A stretch of DNA of 64,000 bases from Colius striatus (taxonomy: Eukaryota; Chordata; Aves; Coliiformes; Coliidae), in NCBI RefSeq assembly GCF_028858725.1, contig NC_084790.1:33583031-33647030 (forward strand), written 5' to 3'. Below are positions 33,701-46,060 of this stretch, piece after piece; the first letter of the stretch is position 1, and each line of letters begins with the position of its first letter. The translations under genes and the position numbers were made by a program. Below the pieces are notes generated by a model that was not told the origin of the DNA, searched no databases, and saw only the letters and a list, made by a program, of their open reading frames with translations.

Positions 33701-36700
33701 TTTGTGTTGATAGGTACAAAGACCATGATAATTGAAGAAAATAATAAACCACTAATTGTAGAGAATAACGTTGCGAAGGTGTTTGTAAGAGTGAAAATTG
33801 TAATAACCTTCTACAAGTGACTGCAGTACTGTGTCTTCTTCAGTAACTTGTGGTACCAGAAATACATTGTGTGAATCTGTTAATTGACTCCCTTAATAAG
33901 ACAGATGCCTGGTCGGCCTTAGAGAAATAAACTTCAGGCATAGAAATGAGTAGACATTTAATTGCAAATGTGATGAAGGTATGAAGTCCAGTAATTATGG
34001 GTTGCACCTTTTGGAGAAGGTGAGGATGCACTGCTGGTATCTGCTCTGCCAAGACATGAAAGTTCTGTTATACGATGGTAAGCAAGAAGATTATCAGCTA
34101 GTTGCTGGTTAACCCACTTGGTGGACAAGATAATAGTAGAGTTCAAAGAAGACCATAGTATGGACTGTGACTGAAAACTGTGACCTCTGAAAGCTCCTTA
34201 CCATAAGAAAGAAAAGACATTGCAATCTGTGTTAGAAGAGAAAAATTGGAAGGGTTTTTTTCATCTTGGAAAAAGGATGGCTGAGGAACCTTTTCCCTCC
34301 AGTTAACTTCCCAGGGGATGATAGACTGCACCTGGAGGTGCTATGGCTTCAAATGTCTTCCAACATGGAGAGGTGAAAACAGGTCTTACTCAATATTTGA
34401 GGCTCTTAACTCACAGAGCCACCTGACAACAAAAGAGATATTAGCTCTGGTCCTTGTTTTGTCAGGACTCCAGAGGTGGTTCCCACACTGGCTGTCTACA
34501 CGTAGAAGGCAAGTCCCCTGACCTTCTGCTGGTACTACCTAAAACCACACAAACTTGGAGCCAAAGTTAGGGGTGCAGAGAGGAGTAGAGGGAACTGAGA
34601 CAATGCTCAAATAGTAACCTTTGTCAGGAAACAAAGGCAAAACACTGTTTTGTGCTTTCAGCTGCATAAACTTAAGGTGACTTGAAGGGAAGATGTTAAA
34701 CAAAATAAAAGAGATAATGCATAAAAGATCTGTAGTCATTGGTCACAAGCATCAGAGAATGACCTATGATGGCAAAGTGCTTGCCATCTGGGGAATTCAA
34801 TTATCTGCAGACAAATTGTATCAAGACATGTACAAGTGAAACTTTAAATCTAAATGCTTTAACTCTTTGCAGAATAGGAGGGAATAAACTCTTAATGGAT
34901 TTTGTGACCTGAAGGATTAATTGACTTGAGATACAAGTTGTATAATCAGACCTAATTTCATCTTTGTCCAACAGTTTGGTGCTGAGTCCCTGGGACGCCA
35001 ACAGGAAATAGCTAGTTTCTTGAGCACTGGAAAACCTATCTCTTGGATAAAGTGCAGCTGAACACTGCTGGAAATATCTGTAGGGAAAGACAGACACTTC
35101 AGAAGGATTCAGAGAACCAAAAGCAGGAGCCTTGATTGCCTGGAGTACAGGCGTCCTCAGGGTATAAACCCTGGACGGCTATTACTGCTGTGGATCACAG
35201 GAAACATCCAGCAACACCGTGAGCTTCTTCTTTTATTCCATTTAACCCACTCCATCTAGCTGTGCCCTGCTTCCAGGCAGCAGTGTTAATGTGCTGTGAC
35301 AGACTTTTTCCAGCCTTTACTAATACACACAGTCTTCTTGATAAGGACAAACCTATACCGTAACAGGTCTGTGATCTTACTTTCAGAACTTCCTTCAGCA
35401 AGAGACAGGGCCTGAATAAACCTCATGTGTTCACTGCTGGTTACAAGACAGCAGTCCAGATGAAGCCAAGCAGAAGGATAGAAAACGGTAATCAGTTTCA
35501 ATACAGACATAAAAAGTTTACATTTTCTTCCATTAATTGTCATGGCTTAGATTTTGGTTTTTTGTGATAAAGGGTAAATGACATGTTTTGTCCACATTTT
35601 CTAGACAGCAAGCCACTGGAGAAATACATCTTCTAAAGCACATTCCTTTGTTATCTAAATAAGATATTTCAGTCTGATTTCTACACATTAACTGTGCCAC
35701 AGTATTTTAAACAGCTGATCCTAACAACCCACTGAACTACATCAGCTTGTTGTCTTGTTTATGGAGTAAGTGCAGCTTTGGCTCTAAGCAAGAGAACAGA
35801 GCAGCCTCAAGACTACTTCGGCATTTGCAGAGAAGGCTCTGCTCCTTCACTGCCTGGCTTTCCCCAGTTGAAGAGCACCTTATTTTCCCTTGAAGCCTTG
35901 TTGAAGAGGGTACAAAAGCACAGAGAAAAACAGAAATACAGTGCTTAGATTTCTTCATTTCTACTTAGTTATCTCCCTTTTCTCAACTTATCTGTTTTAC
36001 AAGTTTAATATTGCTAAATGAATGGTTTAAAAAGAGAAAAAAACATGCTCTTTCCAAAGTTTCAAAGTGAAAAGAACTGTGAAGCACTGAACAAGGGATT
36101 TCGCATTATTTTTTGTTTCTTTATACCACTGCATCTTTGAAAGAACAGAACCATATGAGGGCCTTAAGGCATGTCAGAGGTTAGAGTGAGGCAATCACAC
36201 AGCTTATGCACCTCCTCTCACACCGTTGTTAACAATCACACAGGAGGGATGTGTACTTTTTCAGAATCTATGCGAAGAACAAGGTTTTTTTTTTCTTTCA
36301 GTAATTTTAATTTTCACATCCTAATCTGAAAGGGTTTGATAATAAACGAGTACTGATTGCCAGCTGGCCAAATGGCACTCATAGATCACAGAAAAGCTGT
36401 GTCAGATAAGAGCACATTACTGTGGATGAAAATACATTGAGTGAAGTTATGCTTCCTGCCACGCAATAAATGCCAGTTGCTAACCAAATACCATACCAGA
36501 AAATACAGCTTCCGTGCATTACAAGCGAACAGCAACAGTGAGGAAAAACTGTTAAATTGCAGGAGATAGCTGTTGGAAGGTCAATGAAGTTCAAAATAAA
36601 GTGTCTAAAGTCTGATCTACTTCATTATCAAACAGAAATAAAGTGCAAGTGCTGACTATCTCAGGAAACAAGAATTTATGAGCAAGCCTTTTTCCCAAGG

Positions 36701-39700
36701 AGGGTTTTAGCCTTTTTTTTTTTTCCTAGCTATATACATGTGAAATTTTATAATAATTAAAACGCATTTACGTCATATAACACAGTAGTCCATTAGCCAA
36801 GCTTAGTCAAATATTCTCAAGAATTCACAATACACTCCTGACCATCAGTGTTGGTTATAACTTATATTCTCCCAAAAGAGAAAGAGAAATCTTGACCACA
36901 AGTAAGCCATGGCAAGAGTCCTACTCATCTCAAAACAGACCTGTTCACTGAGAACATTGGAGAGATGATTTACGAAAATCATTTAAGTGGGGAGAGGTGA
37001 ATAGCAAAGTGCACCAGCTAACAAGTAAGTACAAAGGAAAGAGAATGTTCAGATGTAAAAAACACCACTGTTACAGCACTTAGAGGACATGGAAGTACCT
37101 AGCTTAGGCCACAGCCCCTGTACTCAAGAAAGAAGCACTGGTGCCTTCACAGAGATTTCTGATTCAAGTTTGTCACTCATCCCAAGCCTGATTGAATCTC
37201 AACTGCAAGGCAATGAAAGCTACCTCAGCTGCTTAAGAGGGACAGATGGAGGAACAGGGAAGTCTTCCAGGCATGTGACAGGAACGCTTGCTTTCCTGAT
37301 ACTCTGTGGCCCAGAGAGGGGTGATGGTGTGCAGACCTCCACCATTAGGTTGGCTTCTTGGGCTATTCCCATTCCAACAGACTTTTCTTGTTCTGGAGCT
37401 AGGGAGAAATAACCTATGCATGTTTCAAGACTTTGGTGTCCCAAGGCCAGTCAGCAATGACTAGTCTGGAAGAAAAGGTGGTAGGAACCACTCGTTTAGT
37501 TCACAGATACCAACCCAGGCCCATGAGACCCTTAAAAGCACCTTGAAAGAATTGGACTTTGCAGAAAGACTTCCAGGATGCAGCCTATGTAGGCACACAA
37601 CCCACCACAGTTTAAGGACACCTCTATTTCCCTGATAGAGACAGGCACTTGGAAAAGGCTACAAAATAATTTACACCATCATAACTGAATTATCCATAGT
37701 GCTACTTTAAGCCTCTGTTATTCCTCTGTGTTTCATAATTACTCTTCTGCAATATCAGCTGAAGAAAAATGTTGGTGGCTGTTTGACTCAACTCAGCTCC
37801 CCTCACAGAGGTGAAGTTCAGGAGTAACCATGGGAAAGGGAACAAAGCAAAAAAAAGTCAGCCTGGGGCTATTTTACTCATCAGTCTTTGTCTTGTAATG
37901 GAGAAAAATGGAAGCTCTGCCTCAGCTCCTTCTTGCAGTGCTGTTGGAGCCCTTTGGACTTGTGACAGATCTCAACATGCACTTCTGAAGGACAGAGGAT
38001 GAAGAAGAAGCAGTTCCAATGAACAGGCTAGAAAGTGGCAGAACATACTCTGATGTAATATTTCTGGTGGCCCCCTCAGATGCACTGGTGAATACACAAG
38101 TATGTGCTCAGTTTTTTCACACCTGCAGTGCATTGTGATAACTAAGCTATCCCCCATCTGATCTGCTCCCCTCAGGTCATATTCATGCCAAGGAAAACAG
38201 TTCGGGACCCACTAGGTCTATATCTCTACCTCAGTGAGAGATCAAAGAGACAGATGGGAGAGCACATCACCAGCCTAGCTGCTGTGTAAAGCCAACAAAG
38301 CCAAAACATATTCAGGACTCTGAGGCGTTGTAATAGTCTCTCTAAGAAGTAATATACAATGAGACAGTGCCATCTTTAACCCCAGCCCAGATCTATTTCA
38401 TTGCACACAGTGTTCCCGTAAATTTCAATATTTTGCCCCTCCTTTCTCTGTTTTCTTCAGCAAACTGAGGTTTTGTTCAGGTTCAGTACTTGTGAAAGAA
38501 GAGTAAGAGATAAGAAAGCTGAATTGTCTGTTCCTTCTCCTCCAATGTGCAGCAGGATGAAAAAAAGAGATACTTTTTATAGGCAATGAAAAAAGTAGTG
38601 AAACACATGCACATGCATAGGAAGGGAAACTTGAGAGTATATTGCCTCACTGGGGCAGGTGGCTGCTGTGTTTAAGTCACCACACTCAGCACATTGGCTT
38701 CAACCCCTCCCATGGATGAATCATATGAGACTTTTCCAGGAAATGAAACTCTCCTATGAGGAGGAGGGAGGGATATGTTGCTCACAAAATCAGTCAACGT
38801 GATCACAAGAGGATGTTCTGCACAAACACAGAGAAATATTCACCACTATTTCCAAGTTTCCTACATCTAACAGTCAACAGTATGTCCATTTTAAGCAGAT
38901 AGCAAAAGAGTCAAAGCCATTTGGACATTCTGAGAAGTTCTGCTGAAACTGGTAGAAAACTTGCAACTATTTCCCACAATGAAGTCTGACTGTGCAGGAA
39001 AGGAAAAGAAGGCCATTTCTCCCTCAAAGTGAATACAGCTGTAAAAAAACAATTTGTGAAAGACAGAGAAAACCTGCATCTGGTCTTCTCAGATCACCTC
39101 TAGAGAACTTCCTGTTTTGTAAGCATCCAACAGTATGATTGTGAAGCTCCCTGGGCAGTTTGATTTTTTTTTTTCTTAAATATTCCTTGGCTTGTGCTTA
39201 TGAAACTTGTCTGCTCATTGGAGGTTATCTTACAACAGCACCAAACAGACAGCAGAAACATTCTGTTCATGTATCTTTACTGTTTTATTCTATTGTAAAA
39301 GGTGTTGTTGTGAAGCTTCATGTGTAACCCAGAGCCCTAAGAAGAAAGAATTGCAAGCATAAAGAATTGCAAGCATTATCAGTATAGACATAAAATACCA
39401 ACCACTCTTTCCCAGCTGTGCTCATACCACCAAAATATTCTGTTCTAATAAACAAGTTAGTGGTGCATAAATCTTTCAAGGCACTGAAGGTGAAAAAAAA
39501 GTTAGTTGGACTCATACAGCTAAACAACTGCTATGTTATAGCAACGTTATAATTTCCCCAAAGCATTATGAGATAATATGAAATCATTCTTCTGCAAGGG
39601 AAGGATAAACAACACTTTCATTAAAATATCTTCTCCTGTATTGGGAAGGTTAAACTAGTTAATAGTGTTAATGATCCAGGTTCAGGAAAATGAGACAGTT

Positions 39701-41254
39701 TAAGAACATCTTGAAGAACAGCTGTCCCACTCAAGAGTCTTCTTTGGTTTTGTTTTTTTACATGTTTCTTTTTGGCTTTTTAAGGCAAAGGCCCTACAGC
39801 TCAGTTTCAATGCAGCCTTATCATATGCAAAGTCACAGTCAGCAAAGGGAAGAAAAGAGAACAGGAGAGGTGTTGGGCACTGCTGGTATTTATGTGAGTA
39901 TGCGTTGAGTGTCCGTAGCCCTGAGGTCGGGGTTCCACCATGACGTAGCCATTAATGATGTGGATCTGGGGAGGAGAGTCTGTAGCACTGCAAGGCAAGA
40001 GAAGAACATCAGCCTGGACACATCCCAGAACTGCCTGCTGCCCATGGAGCCCCCATGGAGACTGTCTTTGGTTCTCCTGGGAGTGCTCCTGAGTGGTGTC
40101 TCATATGGGTTCCACGCTTACCAAAGGGCTGTCTCCTTACAGCAGAGCACTGCCTCACATCCCTGCAGCACAGGCAGCCCCTGCGTCAGCCCACATGGAC
40201 ATGGGCACTGCCCAGCCAAGCTGTGGGGCAGTCCTCAGGGGAGCAGGGAAGGGATGGAGGAGCAGGGAGACCATTTCCTGCCCTGTTCTCAGGCAACCTG
40301 CCCATTGTTTCCATATAGTTACTCAGGTGAGCAAGATGACCACATTCCTAGTGACTTTCAGCTCAGTAGAAAATATCCAAGAACAACAAAATAAGCTTTG
40401 TTTGTCTCTGCAGCAAGGCTTGCTGAGCACAATGGGAGGGAGGCACTCTGAGGGTGGCCCCCTCAGCTGAATCTGTCTTCCTCAGCCACTCTTCTGTATG
40501 TGCATCTTAAGAGTGGACCAAACTTGTCCCATACTGCATGTTCCCTTCCACAGGTCAGGAATTACAAAGGGTTTAAATGATATGCTTTAAGGGAAGGAAG
40601 AGCCACTTCCAGAAATGTATCCTAGAGTTACTGGGAAAAACTCACCAAGCATGTGCCAGAGTATCTCCTGGAAGTGGGGACTCCAAGGTGGTGATGAACC
40701 AGAACCAAGTCAGAGCCTACATAATGTTGAACTCACAATATGACAATAAGTGACTGAGCAGAGAAATTTGTGTGCTCCAGGCTGCTAAAACCAACTGTCC
40801 TGAATTTGGGAAGCACTCATACCAGAAGGGTCAGACATTGCACAGGTGTCACTCTCTTCAGCAATGGATTGAAAGCCACACTTGACCTCACAGCTGTAAG
40901 AGCCTCATGGTGCTGTGTAGAACACAAAGACAAATTCCTGCCAAATACAAAAGCAGAGTAATTTCTCCTGCACCACTCTTGACTTATTTTGGCCAGCTGC
41001 ATTAAGCAAAGACTCTTTAGAAAACTGAAGGTAATTAGTATTCTTCTTAAAAGCACTGACCCTTCCATGCCCAAAGGCCCCTACAGCAGATCTGAAGAGT
41101 AACTGGAGAGAAGCCATCAAGACAATACAGCTGCCAGGCACGGGATGCGTACAGAAGTGCAAGCTAATGCAGTTCTGCCAAACCCACCATGAGACTGTCA
41201 AACCACTGGCGCCATGTCTCTCGTGTTCCCAAGCTGACAGGGAACAGTTGGGAG
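30709..41254. other. Long non-coding region, no supported gene
   Basis: About 10.5 kb, AT-rich in its first half. It holds homopolymer runs (C run near 31632; T runs near 31480, 36288, 36712 and 39165) but no recognised repeat or gene. Two places drew attention and are treated as findings: a cluster of minus-strand open frames at 33.8-35.5 kb and a signal-peptide-like open frame starting at 40044. Neither is strong enough to call. Confidence 0.4.
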
Positions 41255-41530
41255 CTACTCACGCGTTAGACAGCTGATGGCGTTACCTATGCCTGGGCGC
41301 CCGCGAAGCGCTAGTCGCCAGGCCTGAGAGCCGGGACCGCTTGCGCGGGGCACGCCGCGGCTACGCCACGAGGTGGGGCTGTCAGCCCAGCCCACAGAGC
41401 GCGGGTGGCGACCGCCCTAGCTCGGCAAAAGCCAAACGGGGCGGGCGGGCGAGCGGGCGGTCTGCGAGTGAGTGGTCCTCCTCTGCAGGGCGCGCATGGC
41501 GGTCTCTGGGCAGCCACGGGCATCACTCGC
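41255..41530. promoter_or_regulatory. CpG island / probable promoter
   Basis: About 275 bp with very high G+C and dense CpG (gggcgcccgcgaagcgctag, ggggcgggcgggcgagcggg), in sharp contrast with the AT-rich flanks. It has Sp1-type GGGCGG boxes. A donor-like gtgagt lies at 41468 on the plus strand and a gtaacg on the minus strand near 41284-41289, so a first exon on either strand is possible. No coding sequence of a known gene follows in either direction within the window. The plus frame with ATG at 41496 and the minus frame 41311-41571 are not recognisable. Confidence 0.55.
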
Positions 41531-42539
41531 ATCTCCCAGCACCGGCAGTAGCAGCAGCTCCAGGCTCCCAAGCAAGCTCTCTGCCACTAAGGACTCACCC
41601 CTAAAAAGAATCTATCACCTTGCACACCTGGATATATTTCTGTCATACAGGACAATTTAATTAGTATGGAAAGAATGGAAATGCTGCAAAAGAGAAAAAG
41701 GAAAGGAGGCAATAATGTAGTTGTTTCCTAAATTGTCATCATTAGCTTTGCTTTTACCTCACTATGGCCTTGCAGCACTTGCAATCCAGCATGTAGTCCT
41801 AATGTACTTCTAATTCAGTCACAGTAGCACATCCTCCCATCTTCCCTCTCCTTCGGAAGGTACTGATGCAGCAAGTGTATGCCCATTGACTTCCCTGAGC
41901 TTCATGGGAACAACAGCATGTGAAAATCATTCCAAAGCATTTCAACTAAAGGAACTGTCAGCTCTAAAAACCCATTGACAAGGAGCTGGTACCAACTACA
42001 CTAACAGAAAGTAAATGATACACTAAAACAAACACAAAAACAAATGTTATACAAGGATTTGTCATACTGGTGCATCTTGGACTGTATGTAGGTCTGTGAG
42101 TGAGAATAAAAATCTCCACATGCATTTGTCTCCCTTTATCTCCAAACTACTCACGTGTAGGTTGCAAGACAGAGCAGGGAGAGGGCACAAAACTACTCTA
42201 GAGACAAGGAAAAGCAGTCTAGTCTAAAAAGTCTGAAAACAGTGAATGCTTGGAATAGAACAACAGCTGATGCACCTGCTTGCAGCCAGCCTGAGCAACA
42301 GATTATTCAAAGCAGTGGTACAGCTGGGAGCCACAGATGTAACAGAAAAGATGTTGGAGAATTTGGACATAGTACCTTGGCGAGCAGGGAAAAAAACACA
42401 AAAAGAAGAATGTAATAAACTAGTAACAAAAAAAAAAAAACAAGGGCAAGGGCTCACCTTCAAAACCCTCCTTTCAGAGAGCCCACTACAAATAAGTATG
42501 AGGCAATGGCAACAAGGGACTTTGACGAACAAGCTCCAG

Positions 42540-45193
42540 AAGGGGAAAATCCAGCAAACAACTCACTATCAGCTGCTGCACCTGCAATAGGTAATTGGCA
42601 CCTTGGAAAGAAGCAACAGGTGCTTGTTGTGGGTGACCCATTGCTAAGGGGCACTGAGAAACCCACCTGTGGAGAGGATAAGGTGTCATGAGAGGTGTGC
42701 TGCCTGCCAGGAGCCAAGGTCTGTGATGTGGCTGAGAGAGTGCCATGGCTTGTCAGAGATGCAGGCAACTACTCCTTACTTGTGTTGCCAGTGGGTGGAC
42801 TTGCCAGCAGGTTGAGGGAGGTTCTTCTCCCCCTATACTCTCCCCTGGTGAGGCCTCATCTGGAGTACTGTGTCCAGTTCTGGGCTCCTCAGCTCAAGAG
42901 GGACAGGGAAGTGCTGGAGAGAGTCCAGCGCAGGGCCACCAAGATGATCAGGAGAATGGAACATCTTTCATATGAGGAAAGGCTGTGGGAACTGGGGCTG
43001 TTTAGTTTGGAGGAGATTGAGGGGTGACCTTATTAACGTTTATAAATATCTAAAGGGTGGGTGTCAGGAGGCTGGGACATCTCTTTTTTCTATAGTAGCT
43101 AGCAACAGGACAAGGGGCAATGGGATGAAGCTGGAACACAAAAAGTTCCACGAACAAAAAACTATTTAACTGTGAGGGTGATGGAGCACTGGCACAGGCT
43201 GCCCAGAGAGGTTGTGGAGTCTCCTGCCTTGGAGGTCTTCAAGACCCGCCTGGACATGTTCCTGTGTGACCTGATCTAGGTGACCCTGCTTCTGCAGGGG
43301 GGTTGGACTAGATGATCTCTAAAGGTCCTTTCCAACCCCTACCATTCTATGCTTCTATGATTGTGTTCCATGTAGGTATGAATGATGTCATAAGGCATGA
43401 CATCTCCAGGATCCAAAAAGATTTTAAAACCTTGGGGGAGCAAGTAAAAGGGAAGGGGGGCTCAGGTTATTTTCTCCATCGTGTTCACTAGAGATAAAGG
43501 GAGAGTCTACAATGAAAAAATCAGCCAACTGAACTCCTGGCTGAGAGGCTGGTGCTGGTGGGAAGGTTTTGGATTCTATGACAGTGGATCCTTCCTTGGG
43601 GGCTACAGCTTGATAGGACGGGATGGGATTCATCCCTCCCATAAAGGCACTGATATATTTGGGAATAGGCTAGCAAACTTGATAAAGAGGTCTTTAAACT
43701 AAAGGACTTGGGGGGTTGGGGGAGATGCAACATAGAACAAGCTGTCCTCTTTAGCAGGGAAACAGAGCAGGACAGGGAACGCAATGATAAATGGCTCCCA
43801 TCTGTACACCATGCTGAGATGCAGAAGGCTGACCACCCTGAGAAAGAGCCAAACCAGGGAGGATCCTCCTGCACCTGTCCAGGGAAACCTGCATGTTTGA
43901 GTAAGCCCCTGTGCTGCCTCTACACCAATGCACACAGCCTGGGGAATAAGCAGGAGGAACTGGAGATGTGGGTGCGAATGTGGGGCTACAACCTCATTGC
44001 AGTCACAGAGACGTGGTGGGACAGCTGCCATGACTGGAGCACAGCCATGGAGGGTTTGTATTGTTCAGGAAAGACAGACTGACAAGGCGTGGAGGTGTAG
44101 TTGTTCTCTATGTGAGGGTCAAGCTTAAGACTCATAAGTCAATGGGACCTGATGGGATGCATCCTAGAGTGCTGAGGGAACTGGCTGATGTGATTGCTAA
44201 GCCTCTCTCCATCATTTTTTAACAATCATGGAGGACAGGTGAGGTGCCTGAGGACTGGAGAAAGGCCAGTGTCACTCCAGTCTTCAAAAAGGGCAGGAAG
44301 GATGACTCAAGTAACTACAGGCTGGTCAGTCTCACCTCCATCCCTGGAAAGGTGATGGAACAACTCATCCTGAATGTTATCACTGAACATATGATGGATA
44401 AGGTAGTAGTCATGGGGAGTCAACATGGATTCACCAAGGGGGAATCCTGTTTGAGCAACCTGATAGCTTTCTATGAGTGCATAACCGTCTGGCTAGATGA
44501 AGGGAGAGCAGCAGATGTCACCTACCTTGACTTCAGCAAGGCTTTTGACACTGTCTCCCACAACATCCTCATCAGAAAGCTTAGACAGTGTGGTCTGAAT
44601 GAGTGGACAGTGAGAAGAGTGTAGCCAGCAGGTCAAGGGAGGTTCTTCTCCCCCTATACTCTCCCCTGGTGAGGCCTCATCTGGAGTACTGTGTCCAGTT
44701 CTGGGCTCCCAAGCTCAAGAGGGACAGAGAATTTCCGGAGAGTCCAGCGCAGGGCCACCAAGATGATCAGGGGACTGGAACATCTTTCATATGAGGAAAG
44801 GCTGTGGGAACTGGGGCTGTTTAGTCCAGAAAAGAGAAGACTGTAGGGGGATCTTATTAATATTTACAAATATCTAAAGAGTGGCTGTCAGGAGACTGGA
44901 ACATCTCTTTTTTCTATTGTAGCTAGCAACAGGACAAGGGGTAATGGGATGAAGCTGGAGCACAAAAAGTTCCATCTAAATATAAGAAAAAACTATTTCA
45001 CTGTGAGGGTGAGGGAGCAGTGGCACAGGCTGCCCAGGGAGGTTGTGGAGTCTCCTGCCTTGGAGGTCCTCAAGACCCATCTGGACATGTTCCTATGCAA
45101 CCTTATCTCGGCTGACCTGCTTGTACATGGGGGTTGGACTAGATGATCTCTAAAGGTTCCTTCCCACCCCTACCATTCTACAATTCTATGAAT
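42540..45193 (+). mobile_element. CR1 LINE, internally deleted, with nested CR1
   Basis: Plus-strand CR1 in pieces. ORF1 starts near 42540 (VLVVGDPLLRGTEK, a GDSL-type esterase motif with Ser changed to Pro), is interrupted at about 42800 by another CR1, and resumes at 43362 (IVFHVGMNDVIRHDISRI). Endonuclease begins at about 43896 (SKPLCCLYTNAHSLGNKQEE) but jumps near 44125 to the middle of RT ([31 protein letters not shown]), then jumps again near 44620 to the RT C-terminal region and 3' end (tail at about 45170-45190). The FADD box is deleted. Confidence 0.9.
42800..43362 (+). repeat. CR1 3' fragment nested in an older CR1
   Basis: Begins gccagcaggttgagggaggt, runs through the end of ORF2 ([35 protein letters not shown]) and ends with ccattctatgcttctatgat. 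It splits the host copy's ORF1. Flanking the insert, 42779-42799 and 43360-43380 are similar (ttgtgtt followed by a cca-gt-ggt pattern) and both encode LV/IV-x-x-VG, which suggests a diverged target-site duplication of about 20 bp. Confidence 0.88.
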
Positions 45194-46060
45194 GTAGACG
45201 CTTAGTTACAAGAACTGCAGGCTTTTCTCCATCATCCTGACACCTCAGGTTGTTTACAATACCCCAAAAATAAAATGCTTTCAACCTCAGTACACCAGTG
45301 AAACAGAGACAGAAAGTACAAAAGAGAGCAGAACCAGGTCTTTGTGTTATCTGACAGGAGGGAAAAATCAAGGTATGCATTTAGCTGAAGGTGTAAGTAT
45401 AGCTCGTGAGGGAGAAGATGGCTCTTCTTGCAGATTGCTGTAGTTTCTGGAAGTAAGTAAAATCTTTAGGATGAAAATCAGGGGGGTATGTATGAACCTT
45501 TGCCCACAACACATTCCATTTTTTATATTAAGTCCATCATCCATTAGGTTGTTATTCTCCCTTCCACATGTCCAGTAATGGCTCACATGTTTTTTAAGAC
45601 TGGAAGAACACAGAGACTGGAAATTTTCTGTAAGGACTGTAAAACTACAAGGAGCACATATGCCAGATATTGCTCTTTCCCCATATGCAGCAGGTCTTGT
45701 ATAACTGTCTATGGTTTTGATCTGTATCATCTAACATTGGACCTAGAATTCTGTGATAAAGAGGACTACCATATGCTTACAATTCCTCAAATCCAAATGC
45801 AATATGATCTAGACAAGGCTTCCACTTGTATTATTCATAATTTCCACAAACATAATCATGTGGAAGAAGCTATTTTGTCACTAAAAGCACAAGTAGCTTT
45901 GAGTGTATGTTTTGGCAAGAACCACAGTGAGGGAGAAGGTCAGATCCTGGTTTCAGAATATATCTAGCCCCTGCAGGCATTTGATGTGCTGGATTAATCA
46001 GTCTAAGTTAAAAGTCCAGTTTGCATGACAAACCCTTCTCCCTCCCCAGCCCTTAGCTAC
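45194..46060. other. Non-coding DNA, expected start of the TRABD2 last intron
   Basis: Follows the donor of the 46 kb exon on the minus strand. I found no C-terminal TRABD2 exon here. The open frame at 45368-45730 (-) has no family resemblance, and neither does 45578-45967 (+). Confidence 0.45.

Noticed and set aside
37089..37444. Overlapping open frames on both strands as the missing TRABD2 C-terminal exon
   Set aside because: No hydrophobic anchor segment, no suitable splice phase, and no resemblance to the TIKI tail.
41311..41604. Open frames on both strands in the CpG island as proteins
   Set aside because: GC-rich DNA has few stop codons, so open frames on all strands are expected; none resembles a known protein.
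42246..42540. Open frame before the CR1 ORF1 as the CR1 5' region
   Set aside because: I see no similarity to CR1 ORF1 before about 42540, so the element border was not extended.
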